Assembly (NCBI GenBank): GCA_902470915.1
Contig: CABRIB010000003.1
Span: 1-43,930, forward strand
Source of the DNA: an uncultured Collinsella sp.
GTDB taxonomy: Bacteria > Actinomycetota > Coriobacteriia > Coriobacteriales > Coriobacteriaceae
Direction of reading: 5' to 3'
DNA: 43,930 nucleotides
Part shown: piece by piece, positions 20,658 through 32,077 of the stretch
Layout: every line of letters starts with the position of its first letter
Position numbering within the stretch: position 1 is the stretch's first letter
Notes under the pieces: generated by a model
What the model saw: only the letters and a program-made list of their open reading frames with translations
The model's database searches: none
What the model was told of the DNA's origin: nothing
Program-made: the position numbers and the translations under genes

Positions 20658-21797
20658 TCACGTGGTGGCCCCCTTTGAGAGGGTCACGAGCATGGTGGTC
20701 CCGTTCTCGGAACTTGCTTCGACCTCTACCGTGCCGCCGTGTAGGGCTGCAATCTCCCAAACAAGCGCCAATCCAAGCCCCGCGCCGCCGTATGCTCTGC
20801 TGCGGGACTTGTCGACGCGAAAGAACGGTTGGAAGATACTCTCACGGTACTGCTTTGGTATTCCCGGGCCCTGGTCCTCGACTCGCAGGAACACGTTGCT
20901 GTCGTTGTCGCTGATGGAGACGTTGACAGTCGAGCCGGAGCGGCTGTAACGGATGGCATTTTCGACCAGATTGAACACCAGCCGATAGAGGAGCGTATCA
21001 CTTCCGGTTATCAGAGCATCTCCGGTGCAATCGAGGGTTACGTCCTTATTCTCGGCAAGTGGCGCAAGATCGGTGAGGACCTCTTCGGACAAGGGGCCAA
21101 GTTCGACATCGTCCTCGCAAGGAACGCTGCGGAGCTCACTCATCTCGAGCAATACCTTGGTCATTCGAGACATGCGCTCGGTTTGTTCTTGTAGCAGGCC
21201 GAGCAGCTCGACTGTTTCGGGTTGCAAACCGGAGCGCTCGGAGATGAATAGCTCAATCTGTGCTTGCATAAGGGCGAGCGGGGTGCGCAGCTCGTGTGCG
21301 GCGTTGCCGGTAAACTGACGCTGTGCAGAGAACCCTTCGCCAAGACGGGCGATCATGTCGTTGAAAGAGGCGCTACATCGTTGTAGCTCGGTGGGCGCAT
21401 CTTCACTGAGTCTGATTTCGCTTAGGTTGTCAGGCTGCACACGCTCAACCTGGGCTGCAAAAGCCCGTAGCGGCTTGAGTGCACGGCCGCTCGCAAAGTA
21501 TGCCAGCGCGCCGCCAAGGAGTGTGACTCCAGCCGTGATGTACCAGGTTGTCGTGCCAAAAGACTCTTGTGCGTCGTTTACGACGATCGTGACCTTGTCA
21601 TCGGGGGTCGCTTTCGTTGGGTCGAACGCCTGGGGCGAATCTTCGCCGGTTGCGTTAAAGGCCGAGATGTTACTGCCGATGGCATCCATGTAGCGCATGC
21701 CCGTATAGCCGACCAGGCAGTTTGTCAGCACGCATGCTGCACACGTGAGCAGTGCCGTCATAATCGTTATGCGCCATTGCAGGGAAAGCCTTTTCAT
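20658..21797 (-). CDS. Sensor histidine kinase
   Basis: 379 residues from ATG 21797, overlapping the response-regulator stop by four bases (ATGA). Two membrane segments (about 11-30 and 86-103) enclose a short external loop of about 55 residues, followed by a HAMP-like linker. The dimerisation domain has NAAHELRTPLALMQAQ with H168 as phosphorylation site. The ATPase domain has an N box FNLVENAIRYS, G1 DQGPGIP, an F box and G2 GGAGLGLALV. It is a classical membrane-bound kinase that phosphorylates the OmpR-type partner encoded just before it. Its target is probably the divergent redox operon at 22559-24601, by position. The next gene downstream is an arginase remnant. Confidence 0.95.
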   Translation of the reverse strand: MKRLSLQWRITIMTALLTCAACVLTNCLVGYTGMRYMDAIGSNISAFNATGEDSPQAFDPTKATPDDKVTIVVNDAQESFGTTTWYITAGVTLLGGALAYFASGRALKPLRAFAAQVERVQPDNLSEIRLSEDAPTELQRCSASFNDMIARLGEGFSAQRQFTGNAAHELRTPLALMQAQIELFISERSGLQPETVELLGLLQEQTERMSRMTKVLLEMSELRSVPCEDDVELGPLSEEVLTDLAPLAENKDVTLDCTGDALITGSDTLLYRLVFNLVENAIRYSRSGSTVNVSISDNDSNVFLRVEDQGPGIPKQYRESIFQPFFRVDKSRSRAYGGAGLGLALVWEIAALHGGTVEVEASSENGTTMLVTLSKGATT

Positions 21798-22468
21798 TCG
21801 CTATCCTCCATAACGTAGCCCTCTCCAATCCGATTGCGAATCGGGTCGTATCCCAAAGCGCTGCGCAACTTTTTTCGGAGTGACGAGATGTGAACGCGGG
21901 TTGCGTTGCTAAAGCTGTTTACGCTGCTATCCCAAACGTGCTCGATAAGCTCCTCCTGACTTACCGGACGCCCCTGATTAAGCATCAGGTATTCCAAGAT
22001 TCCCGTTTCCTTGCGCGTAAGAGATAAAGCCTCGCTGTTCACGGAGGCGATGCGCGCCTTGGTGTCAAAGCGGAGCTCTCCGCAGGTTAAAACGATGTCG
22101 CTTTGCGTAAAGCGCCTGAGGGTAAGGCTACGAATCCTTGCCGCAAGCTCGTCCAGATGAAACGGCTTGGTGAGGTAATCGTTGGCGCCGGCATCGAGTC
22201 CGGCGACTTTATCTGATACTTCGCCACGTGCGGACAGAATCAGTACCTTAGTCTCGCAGTCAGTTTTCCTAAGTTCCCTGAGTACGGTCATGCCATCGAT
22301 ACGGGGAAGGTTGAGGTCGAGTACCACGAGGTCGAAGGCCTCAACATTCAGTAGATCGAGCGCCTCCTGTCCGTCGTGACAGCAGTCGACGCTGTACGCC
22401 AAGTTTCGCAAGCTGCGCGCGATTGCGTCACACAGCGCCCGCTCGTCTTCGACGATCAAAATACGCAT
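21794..22468 (-). CDS. OmpR-family response regulator
   Basis: 224 residues from ATG 22468 (MRILIVEDERALCDAIARSL), preferred over an ATG 18 bases upstream because AAGGAG lies 7 bases before it. Receiver domain: acidic pair E8/D9, phospho-acceptor D51 in LVVLDLNLPRIDG, and a lysine in NDYLTKPFHLDEL. The C-terminal winged helix (LRFDTKARIASV, LTRKETGILEYL, ATRVHISSLRKKLRSALG) is of OmpR/PhoB type. First gene of the two-gene operon with the kinase. It is divergent from the CXXC/polyferredoxin operon across a 90-base gap that contains three ATGGTC boxes, possible binding sites. Confidence 0.95.
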   Translation of the reverse strand: MRILIVEDERALCDAIARSLRNLAYSVDCCHDGQEALDLLNVEAFDLVVLDLNLPRIDGMTVLRELRKTDCETKVLILSARGEVSDKVAGLDAGANDYLTKPFHLDELAARIRSLTLRRFTQSDIVLTCGELRFDTKARIASVNSEALSLTRKETGILEYLMLNQGRPVSQEELIEHVWDSSVNSFSNATRVHISSLRKKLRSALGYDPIRNRIGEGYVMEDSE

Positions 22469-22512
22469 AACAGTCTCCTTGCACATTCCAAATCGCGCTT
22501 AACACGGATTTT

Positions 22513-22535
22513 ATGGTCGATATGGTCCAATGGTC
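22513..22535. promoter_or_regulatory. Triple ATGGTC repeat in divergent promoter region
   Basis: ATGGTC starts at 22513, 22522 and 22530 in the gap between the regulator gene and the redox operon. Regular short repeats at 8-9 base steps are plausible contact sites for the OmpR-type regulator; this is inference. Confidence 0.35.
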
Positions 22536-22558
22536 GCGTAACGAAAGGAGTGGTCAGG

Positions 22559-22705
22559 TTGTTCAAAGCGGTAAAACCCGTGGTGCAGGTCGCTTTGTTG
22601 ATCGTCGGAATTGCCATGGTGTGCTTTGGCGTTATGCGTGGCGAGGCGGATGCCGTGCTGGCTAAAGCGATTAGGCTGTGCTTGGAGTGTATCGGAATTG
22701 GATAA
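22559..22705 (+). CDS. CD1871A-family CXXC miniprotein
   Basis: 48 residues from TTG 22559, placed 8 bases after AAAGGAG (22544-22550). The sequence starts (M)FKAVKPVVQVALLIVGIAM, which forms one membrane span, and ends AIRLCLECIGIG with the CLEC motif at the membrane face. This ending is the hallmark of the small CD1871A-type CXXC proteins that sit next to 4Fe-4S polyferredoxins. Its stop overlaps the TTG start of the next gene, so the two are translationally coupled. The cysteine pair may pass electrons or bind a metal for its partner; this is not established. Confidence 0.8.
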   Translation: MFKAVKPVVQVALLIVGIAMVCFGVMRGEADAVLAKAIRLCLECIGIG

Positions 22706-23600
22706 AAGAGAAAACACTGCGTCGCATGTTTTGGCCCGATTTCGCGGATTCATTCAGGCGGCGGCGACGCTTGTCACCAACATTCACCTGCCAAACTTTG
22801 CCAAAGGCAGCATCTATCAGGGCGCGGGAAAAACAGTCTGCGTACCTGGACTTAATTGCTATTCGTGCCCCGCGGCATCGGGTGCGTGCCCCATCGGGTC
22901 GTTCCAGGCGGTGGTAGGTTCATCCAAGTTCAACTTTTCTTACTACGTCACCGGTACGCTCATTTTGCTCGGCGTGCTGCTGGGACGCTTTGTATGTGGG
23001 TTTTTGTGCCCGTTTGGCTGGCTGCAGGAACTGCTTCACAAGATCCCCGGCAAAAAGTTCTCCACGAAAAAGCTCAAGCCGCTCACGTACATCAAGTACG
23101 TCGTGCTGCTGTTTGCCGTGGTGCTGCTGCCCGTCTTGGTGGTTAACGACGTGGGCATGGGCGACCCGTTCTTTTGTAAGTACATCTGTCCGCAGGGCGT
23201 ACTCGAGGGCGCCATTCCACTGGCCATTGCCAACGCCGGCATTCGATCTGCGCTGGGGCAGCTCTTTACTTGGAAACTTTTCGTTCTTATTGCCGTGGTA
23301 GTGCTGAGCGTTTTGTTCTACCGCCCCTTCTGCAAATGGATTTGTCCACTCGGCGCATTCTATGCGCTCATGAATAAGGTGTCCCTACTGGGGATTCGGG
23401 TTGACGCATGCAAATGTGTCTCGTGCGGCAAGTGCTCAAGGGTTTGTCAGATGGACGTTGATGTGGTCCGCGCACCCAATCATGCCGAATGTATCCGGTG
23501 CGGAAAGTGCATCGGGGCCTGTCCCGTCGATGCCATCAGCTATCGCTATGGCCTGGATGTGTCGGCGGAAAAGCTCCCCTTGACCGCCGATAAAAAGTAA
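22698..23600 (+). CDS. Membrane polyferredoxin (NapH/CcoG-like 4Fe-4S protein)
   Basis: 300 residues from TTG 22698, inside the end of the previous gene, with GGAG 10 bases before. The N-terminal part has an extracytoplasmic cysteine cluster CYSCPAASGACPIGS. Four to five membrane segments carry the NapH-type motifs CGFLCPFGW, CKYICPQG and CKWICPLG. Two ferredoxin clusters end the protein: CVSCGKCSRVCQMDVD and CIRCGKCIGACPVDA. It is therefore a membrane electron carrier linking a cytoplasmic donor to an external acceptor. The TlpA-like lipoprotein encoded next, with an external CxxC, is the natural acceptor. All cluster cysteines are intact. Confidence 0.92.
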   Translation: MDKRENTASHVLARFRGFIQAAATLVTNIHLPNFAKGSIYQGAGKTVCVPGLNCYSCPAASGACPIGSFQAVVGSSKFNFSYYVTGTLILLGVLLGRFVCGFLCPFGWLQELLHKIPGKKFSTKKLKPLTYIKYVVLLFAVVLLPVLVVNDVGMGDPFFCKYICPQGVLEGAIPLAIANAGIRSALGQLFTWKLFVLIAVVVLSVLFYRPFCKWICPLGAFYALMNKVSLLGIRVDACKCVSCGKCSRVCQMDVDVVRAPNHAECIRCGKCIGACPVDAISYRYGLDVSAEKLPLTADKK

Positions 23601-23629
23601 ACAAGCTTCGACAAAACGGAGGAATGACT

Positions 23630-24601
23630 ATGAAGCTTTCTAAGATTGCGGCCCTGTTTATGGTGCCGGTGCTGGTCTTGTGTCTTGTGGCGTGCTCGGC
23701 ACCTGGCGGCAATGCGAGCGAATCTGCGAGCTCCGATCCTAAGATCGCAGAACTCACTGCGCAGAAGCCGGCCAATGCCGACGAGGCCGCCGAGCTGTAT
23801 GCGAAGCTCATGCAGAAGGAGAACGAGATCTTTTCGAGTGATAACGCGCTGTGGGAAAAGGTATTCAATGCGGCAAATAAAGACTCGGCAATGATCGAGG
23901 ACGGCAGCAATTACGGCGATTTCCTGCTCAAGACCATCGACGGCGCCAAGGATGAGTTCACGGCGGATGAGCTTAAGACGCTGAAGGCCGGTGCACAGCA
24001 AATCAAGGAGATCGAGGACAAGCTCGAGAGCTTGGAGAAGGAGTTCCCCGGCTGTGGAAGCACGCCGAGCGCAGGCGAGAGCGTCGACGCTTCGACCGCT
24101 GGCATGACGGCCGGTGCCAATGCTTCGAGCGAGGCGACGAAGTTCCCCAGCTTTACGGGCAAGGATCTGGATGGCAACGACGTGAATAGCGACGAGCTGT
24201 TCTCTAAGAACAAGGTCACCGTCATGAACTTCTGGTTCACTACTTGCAAGCCGTGCGTGGGCGAGCTGGGCGATCTTGAGAATCTGAATAAAGAACTTGC
24301 CGAGAAGGGCGGCCAGGTCGTGGGCGTCAATTCCTTTACGCTCGATGGCAACAAGGGCGAGATTGCGGATGCCAAGGACGTGCTGAGCAAGAAGGGCGTG
24401 ACATATAAGAACGTCTGGTTCAAGTCGGATAGCGAGGCCGGTAAGTTCACGTCAAATTTGTTCTCGTTCCCGACAACGTATGTCATCGATCAGAATGGCA
24501 ACATCGTAGGGGATCCAATCGTGGGAGCCATCAGCTCCGCCGAGCAGCGCGCAGCGCTCGACAAGCTCATCGACCAGGCGATTGCGAATAGCGAGCAGTA
24601 G
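23630..24601 (+). CDS. TlpA/thioredoxin-like redox lipoprotein
   Basis: 323 residues from ATG 23630; ATG 23624 is in frame but too close to GGAGG. The signal peptide ends in lipobox LVAC with C22 as lipid-attachment site. Residues of about 35-140 form a helical, charged domain with no family I can name. Residues of about 172-320 are a thioredoxin-like TlpA/AhpC-type domain: FPSFTGKDLDGN, VTVMNFWFTTCKPCVGEL with C206 and C209 as redox pair, and the cis-proline loop FSFPTTYVIDQNG. Anchored outside the membrane, it probably receives reducing equivalents from the polyferredoxin encoded 29 bases upstream. Last gene of the operon, with a terminator after it. Confidence 0.92.
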   Translation: MKLSKIAALFMVPVLVLCLVACSAPGGNASESASSDPKIAELTAQKPANADEAAELYAKLMQKENEIFSSDNALWEKVFNAANKDSAMIEDGSNYGDFLLKTIDGAKDEFTADELKTLKAGAQQIKEIEDKLESLEKEFPGCGSTPSAGESVDASTAGMTAGANASSEATKFPSFTGKDLDGNDVNSDELFSKNKVTVMNFWFTTCKPCVGELGDLENLNKELAEKGGQVVGVNSFTLDGNKGEIADAKDVLSKKGVTYKNVWFKSDSEAGKFTSNLFSFPTTYVIDQNGNIVGDPIVGAISSAEQRAALDKLIDQAIANSEQ

Positions 24602-24680
24602 AAAACGCGTAAAGCATGGCGAGGATTGCGCGCCGCTGTGCAGAGTAGTCCGCTGCCTTTCAAGATAATCTCCACCATAC

Positions 24681-24708
24681 AGAGGTCCCGCTCGGGACCT
24701 CTTCTTTT
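24681..24708 (+). terminator. Rho-independent terminator after the redox operon
   Basis: AGAGGTCCC (24681-24689) and GGGACCTCT (24694-24702) form a perfect 9-bp stem with loop GCTC, ending in TTCTTTT. Confidence 0.92.
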
Positions 24709-24855
24709 AGGCGCCGTCCCGTTCGTTTTTTGGCGCGGTTCGTTACATTCCTCACTGGTTCCGGCAAAAAATGGGGATAGAGTAGGACAAACGCGTCGAA
24801 TACGAACGGCGGGGGAGAGCGGGTGAACGTGCCCGCGTGGGAGAGGTTGCCGTCC

Positions 24856-28108
<3,253 letters not shown>

Positions 28109-28110
<2 letters not shown>

Positions 28111-28139
28111 TGTGACGAGGGACGGTCCTTTGTCACATT
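28109..28139. repeat. Palindromic unit A, copy 1
   Basis: Starts AATGTGAC and ends GTCACATT around GAGGGACGGTCCTTT. A diverged copy of the unit found intact at 29503-29541. It begins in the stop codon of the ABC gene and lies between convergent genes, so it may act as a terminator. Confidence 0.75.
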
Positions 28140-28152
28140 CATCTCCCTGCAC

Positions 28153-29286
28153 CTAGTTCGTTTTGCCCATCAGCGTGATGCGGATGGTTGGATGGATGTA
28201 CTCGTCAAACTCGTCCTTAGGATCCGTGTCAAACGAGTAATACGCTTTGACGGGGCCGTCACTCGTCCTGATAGAGATTCTCTCGTAGAGCGAACCGCTC
28301 AAAAAAGCCTGTCTAAACTCTTCAGGGAGCTTCTGCGCTGCTAGGAGCTTGGGGCTTGCGGTCTTGACGTCTATGGTTTGGACGGCAGAGGAAAGCTCGT
28401 CAAGGTCGAGCTCGATACGGGCGAGGTTGTCCTCGAGGCTCGCATTGGGGTCGACCTCTGCCGCGTAGCTCACTTCCGTGAGCGTTCCCTTGTTGTCAAA
28501 ATCCAGGTACGTATAGGTCTTTTGGGTATCGGAGTCGCCGTCGTGCAGATAGCCGCGGACGTGATAGCCGTAATCTTGATATCGCTCGTAGGGGTCATCG
28601 GCGGACACGTACTCGCATGAGGGCTCTAATGCCTTGCGTGCGATGGCGATCTGCTCGGCCGCGGCCGCGGCGTTCTCCTGCATCTCGATGTTTCCCTGCG
28701 CCAGCTGTGGGATATAGGCGCCGCACACGATTGCGAGGGGCAGCGCCACAAGCGCGACGATCCACTTTTTTGCATGGGGGATGGGCACGCCACAGGCCTC
28801 TGCCATGGCCTTCGCGTTGGCAAAGCTCTCGGCAAGCACGTCTGCCGCGGTGGCGACGGCGCCTACGGCAGCGGCGACCTCTGCCGCGCCGCCCAGGTTG
28901 CGCGCGGTCTCGTTGTCACTGTTCCTGAGCAGGCGCGCGGCGGCCTGCGTGCCAACAACGCCTGCGATCTGTGCCGAGCGGTCTTTCTCGCTCTGCTCGA
29001 CGGCGAGCCGGTACTGCATTTCCTTCCACTGCTTGCCACGCATGCCAAAGCGCGGGGCGAGAGCGCAGTAGCAGAATATAACGAGCTCGATGGCGGTGAG
29101 CACCAAGGCGGTCATCATGCCTGTCTCTTGGAAGCCTTCGTGATGGAAGACGATGTCGTCGACCATTTCGAAAGGAATGATCGATAAGGGCAGCACGAAT
29201 GCCATGGCAAGCGCCGCGCCGGCAACCTTGGGGCAGATGCAGTATCGCTGGATGCGCTTGCGTTCTTGTTCGGAGAGTGCTGCCAT
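28153..29286 (-). CDS. Membrane protein of unknown function
   Basis: 377 residues from ATG 29286 with AAGGA 7 bases before. Two N-terminal membrane segments (about 23-43 and 58-77) precede a cytoplasmic-looking helical, alanine-rich segment (EVAAAVGAVATAADVLAESF, about 130-165). A third span (WIVALVALPLAIVCGAYI, about 173-190) is followed by a C-terminal domain of about 190 residues with mixed beta structure, starting near ALEPSCEYVSADD and including TYLDFDNKGTLTEVSYAAEV. Only weak similarity to any family I know. Single gene, convergent with the ABC transporter. No regulatory clue. Confidence 0.7.
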   Translation of the reverse strand: MAALSEQERKRIQRYCICPKVAGAALAMAFVLPLSIIPFEMVDDIVFHHEGFQETGMMTALVLTAIELVIFCYCALAPRFGMRGKQWKEMQYRLAVEQSEKDRSAQIAGVVGTQAAARLLRNSDNETARNLGGAAEVAAAVGAVATAADVLAESFANAKAMAEACGVPIPHAKKWIVALVALPLAIVCGAYIPQLAQGNIEMQENAAAAAEQIAIARKALEPSCEYVSADDPYERYQDYGYHVRGYLHDGDSDTQKTYTYLDFDNKGTLTEVSYAAEVDPNASLEDNLARIELDLDELSSAVQTIDVKTASPKLLAAQKLPEEFRQAFLSGSLYERISIRTSDGPVKAYYSFDTDPKDEFDEYIHPTIRITLMGKTN

Positions 29287-29445
29287 GGCGGGTCCTTGGT
29301 GTCGTGGCGGTCGTTGTGGCGCGATGCCGTCATATGTGACTCAGTATAGAGAATCCCGCCATCGGTGAGCGCAGGTCATACGGCAGAAGTGCCACGGCGG
29401 CTCGATGGGCTCGTCACTTGAGCCTTTGCCGGCCCATGAAAAAGC

Positions 29446-29500
29446 TGTACGTCAGCATCCAAAGATGTCGAAAGATATCGACTTTGTATGCTGACGTACA
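29446..29500. repeat. Palindromic unit C (TGTACGTCAGCAT)
   Basis: The 19-base arm TGTACGTCAGCATCCAAAG (29446-29464) is mirrored at 29482-29500 with one mismatch. The 17-base centre contains GATATC. It directly adjoins a copy of unit A (29503-29541), so two large palindromes stand side by side in a 337-base gene-free gap (29287-29623). The rest of the gap has no other visible signal apart from the promoter near 29592. Confidence 0.75.
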
Positions 29501-29502
29501 TG

Positions 29503-29541
29503 TTTCATGTGACAAAGGGACTGTCCCTTTGTCACATGAAA
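29503..29541. repeat. Palindromic unit A, copy 2 (perfect)
   Basis: TTTCATGTGACAAAGGGAC (29503-29521) is perfectly mirrored at 29523-29541 around a single T. It is the best preserved of three copies in the window. The stem could terminate transcription in either direction, but the repeated conserved sequence suggests a REP-like family. Confidence 0.9.
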
Positions 29542-29591
29542 AGCAAGGAAGTCGCAAGGTCTGGGGCGGGGATGCCGGTATATACCTCGGA

Positions 29592-29625
29592 TACAATCGA
29601 AGCCATGCTAGAAAGAGGCTTCGAT
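29592..29625 (+). promoter_or_regulatory. -10 element and dyad at the P-ATPase start codon
   Basis: TACAAT (29592-29597) is a good -10 hexamer. ATCGAAGCC (29596-29604) is mirrored by GGCTTCGAT (29617-29625), which contains the first bases of the ATG at 29624. A repressor bound to this dyad would block transcription. If transcription starts upstream, the hairpin would hide the start codon. Confidence 0.45.
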
Positions 29626-32068
29626 GATTAGAAAATCATTCTTCAACCCGTTCTCGTCCCTGTTACTTGCGCTGGCCGGTTTGGCTTTTTTGGTCGATGT
29701 CGTTCCGCAGACGCAGGGCCAGACGGGAGTGTTCGCGCCTGCTGTGTTGTTTGCAATGTGGCTGGTCGGCGGCTTGGTGCGCCTGTTCTATGAAAATGAG
29801 GCCACGCGCAGCTTTGACCGCCATATGCTGAAGGCGAGCCATGCGGCCGTCTGGAAGCGTGTTGACGCATGCTGGGTTCAAGTCGATGCCGACCGGCTTG
29901 TGCCCGGCGATGTGATTCGCCTGTATGCCGGTATGCTCTGCCCGGTCGATGCAGTTCTTGCCAAGGGCAATCACATTCTTGTTTCCGAGTCGTCGCTTAC
30001 GGGCGAGAGCGGCCAGACCGTCAAGCGGGAGGGCGAGGCCGTTCGCGCAGGGACGACTATCGTTGACGGTAAGGCCACGGCGACCGTTTTTGCATGTGTC
30101 GACAAGGAGGAAACCGTGTCCCGCCGGCGCGTCCGTCCTGGCACGCAATTTAATGCTGGGGCTAAAAGCGTTTGCGTGGCTTTAGTCAAGTGCATGCTTG
30201 TCGTGCTGCCATTTGTCATCATGATTCGCGGCGTCGTGTTGGGCGACTGGGCGCAAGCACTGCTGTTTGCTTTGGGAACGGCCGTGGGCCTGGTTCCCGA
30301 AATGCTTCCGGTCGTTACGAGCGTCTGTCTGTCGGGTAGCGCCCGCCGTCTCAAAAGCAAACGGGTCATCGTAAAGAATGTCGACGCCATGGAGTCGCTG
30401 GGCTCCATGGACGTGGTGTGCGTGGACAAGACGGGCACGCTAACCGAAGACGCCGCGGTGCTGGAGTACTACACCGATATCCTGGGCAACGAGAGCAAGC
30501 AGACCCTCAACTTGGCGTATCTCGAGAGTGCGAATCAGGGGGTCACCGCCAATCAGCTTAACCGGGCTATTGCCGATGCATGTGCCGCACCCGAGTTTCG
30601 CCTTATTGCCAAAGATCTTGACCGTGCATTTACCCTGCATGCGTCCGATCCCTTTGACCACATCACCAAGGCATCGGGCGTTAAGCTCGACGCCGCGCCG
30701 GGTGCGCTTGGGTGCTTGGGGCTACCGGCTCGCCCCGATAGTCACCTGACCATCGTTAAAGGCGAGGTCGAGAGCGTTTGCGCGCATTGCGACTGGGCGA
30801 GCTTTAAAGGCGAGCTGGTTCCCATGGATGAAGAAGGGCGTCGGAGCGCCTACGAGGTTGCCGAGGATATGCGCGCCGATGGCATCAAAGTGCTCGCTGT
30901 TGCCTACAGTACGACGGCGGCGGGTTGGAACGGCCTGGTGCTGTGTGGTTTTCTGGGCTTTTTCGACCGACCAAAGGCAAGTGCCCGTGCCGCTGTTCGC
31001 TCGCTGTCTGACCTGTCTGTCGAAGTGCGCGTGCTGACCGGTGATTCGGCGTCGGTTGCTCGTTCTGCCTGCACGCGCCTGGGGATTCCCGCCGGTAGCG
31101 TCATCACGGGTGCCATGCTCGATGCCATGGAGGAGTCCGAGGCGCTTATCCAGGTGGGGCAGACTCGCGTCTTTGCCGAGCTCACGCCCGCGCAAAAGGC
31201 GCGTATCGTAGGGCTCATCCGGCTTTCGGGCCATGCCGTCGGCTATATCGGCGACGGCGTGAATGACGTGCCGGCGCTTACGGCGGCAGACGTCGGTATC
31301 GTTGTGGATTCTGCCGCCGCCGAGTCCAAGAAGGTTGCCGACCTCGTGCTGCTCGAGCGCGACCTGGGCGTCGTTGCCGAGGGCGTACGCGAGGGCAGGG
31401 CCTCGTTCGCAAACGCCTCCAAGTACATCCGCATCGCGTCGAGTTCTAACTTTGGCAATATTTGTTCGGTGGCTGCCGCCAGCATCTTCTTGCCCTTTGT
31501 GCCGGCGACCGCTACTCAGCTGCTTTTGCTCAACTTGCTTTACGACGCGACCTGCCTGGCGTTGTCGTGGGATAACGTTGACGGCGAGGAGATTGCTCGC
31601 CCCAAGGCATGGTCGGGCAAGGGCCTGGGTGGCTTTATGCTCCATTTTGGCTTTGCGAGCTCGGCCTTTGACATCATCACCTTTGCCATTTTGTTCTTTG
31701 GCGTGTGCCCCGCCGTATGCGGTGCATCTTTTATGGCGTTGGACGCCGCGGGTAGGGCGGCCTTTATTGCCATGTTCCAAGCAGGTTGGCTGCTGGAGTG
31801 CGCATGGACCGAGTCGCTGGTGCTTTTGGTCTTGCGAACACGATGCGTTCGCGGGGCTGATCGCCCGCGCCGTTTGCTCGCGATGATGGTCGGCATCATG
31901 CTTGTCGCGTCTGCCTTACTCGCACTGGGTCCGGCGGTGCAACTGATCGGTCTTGCCGCTTTACCGGCGTGGTATTTGGGTGTCGTCGCACTGCTCAGTG
32001 TGCTGTACCTTGTTGTCGTTTCGGTCATCAAGCGGGTCTACTTGTCCCGTGCGAGCAGTTTGTTCTAG
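29624..32068 (+). CDS. MgtA-like P-type cation ATPase, short paralogue
   Basis: 814 residues from ATG 29624 (AGAGG before it). P-type ATPase landmarks: TGES (126-129) in the actuator domain, membrane motif GLVPEMLPVV, phosphorylated D268 in DVVCVDKTGTLTE, nucleotide-domain VLTGD, and hinge GYIGDGVNDVPAL. The PEML motif and the overall match to the mgtA gene at 32827 place it with the Mg2+-type (class III) ATPases. Compared with that paralogue it lacks the first 80 or so residues, the cytoplasmic N-terminus, and starts directly at the first membrane segment. The key DKTGT residues are intact, so it is probably active; the ion is inferred as Mg2+ or another divalent cation. It is followed after 9 bases by a winged-helix gene. 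Confidence 0.88.
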   Translation: MIRKSFFNPFSSLLLALAGLAFLVDVVPQTQGQTGVFAPAVLFAMWLVGGLVRLFYENEATRSFDRHMLKASHAAVWKRVDACWVQVDADRLVPGDVIRLYAGMLCPVDAVLAKGNHILVSESSLTGESGQTVKREGEAVRAGTTIVDGKATATVFACVDKEETVSRRRVRPGTQFNAGAKSVCVALVKCMLVVLPFVIMIRGVVLGDWAQALLFALGTAVGLVPEMLPVVTSVCLSGSARRLKSKRVIVKNVDAMESLGSMDVVCVDKTGTLTEDAAVLEYYTDILGNESKQTLNLAYLESANQGVTANQLNRAIADACAAPEFRLIAKDLDRAFTLHASDPFDHITKASGVKLDAAPGALGCLGLPARPDSHLTIVKGEVESVCAHCDWASFKGELVPMDEEGRRSAYEVAEDMRADGIKVLAVAYSTTAAGWNGLVLCGFLGFFDRPKASARAAVRSLSDLSVEVRVLTGDSASVARSACTRLGIPAGSVITGAMLDAMEESEALIQVGQTRVFAELTPAQKARIVGLIRLSGHAVGYIGDGVNDVPALTAADVGIVVDSAAAESKKVADLVLLERDLGVVAEGVREGRASFANASKYIRIASSSNFGNICSVAAASIFLPFVPATATQLLLLNLLYDATCLALSWDNVDGEEIARPKAWSGKGLGGFMLHFGFASSAFDIITFAILFFGVCPAVCGASFMALDAAGRAAFIAMFQAGWLLECAWTESLVLLVLRTRCVRGADRPRRLLAMMVGIMLVASALLALGPAVQLIGLAALPAWYLGVVALLSVLYLVVVSVIKRVYLSRASSLF

Positions 32069-32077
32069 GGTGGTTCT

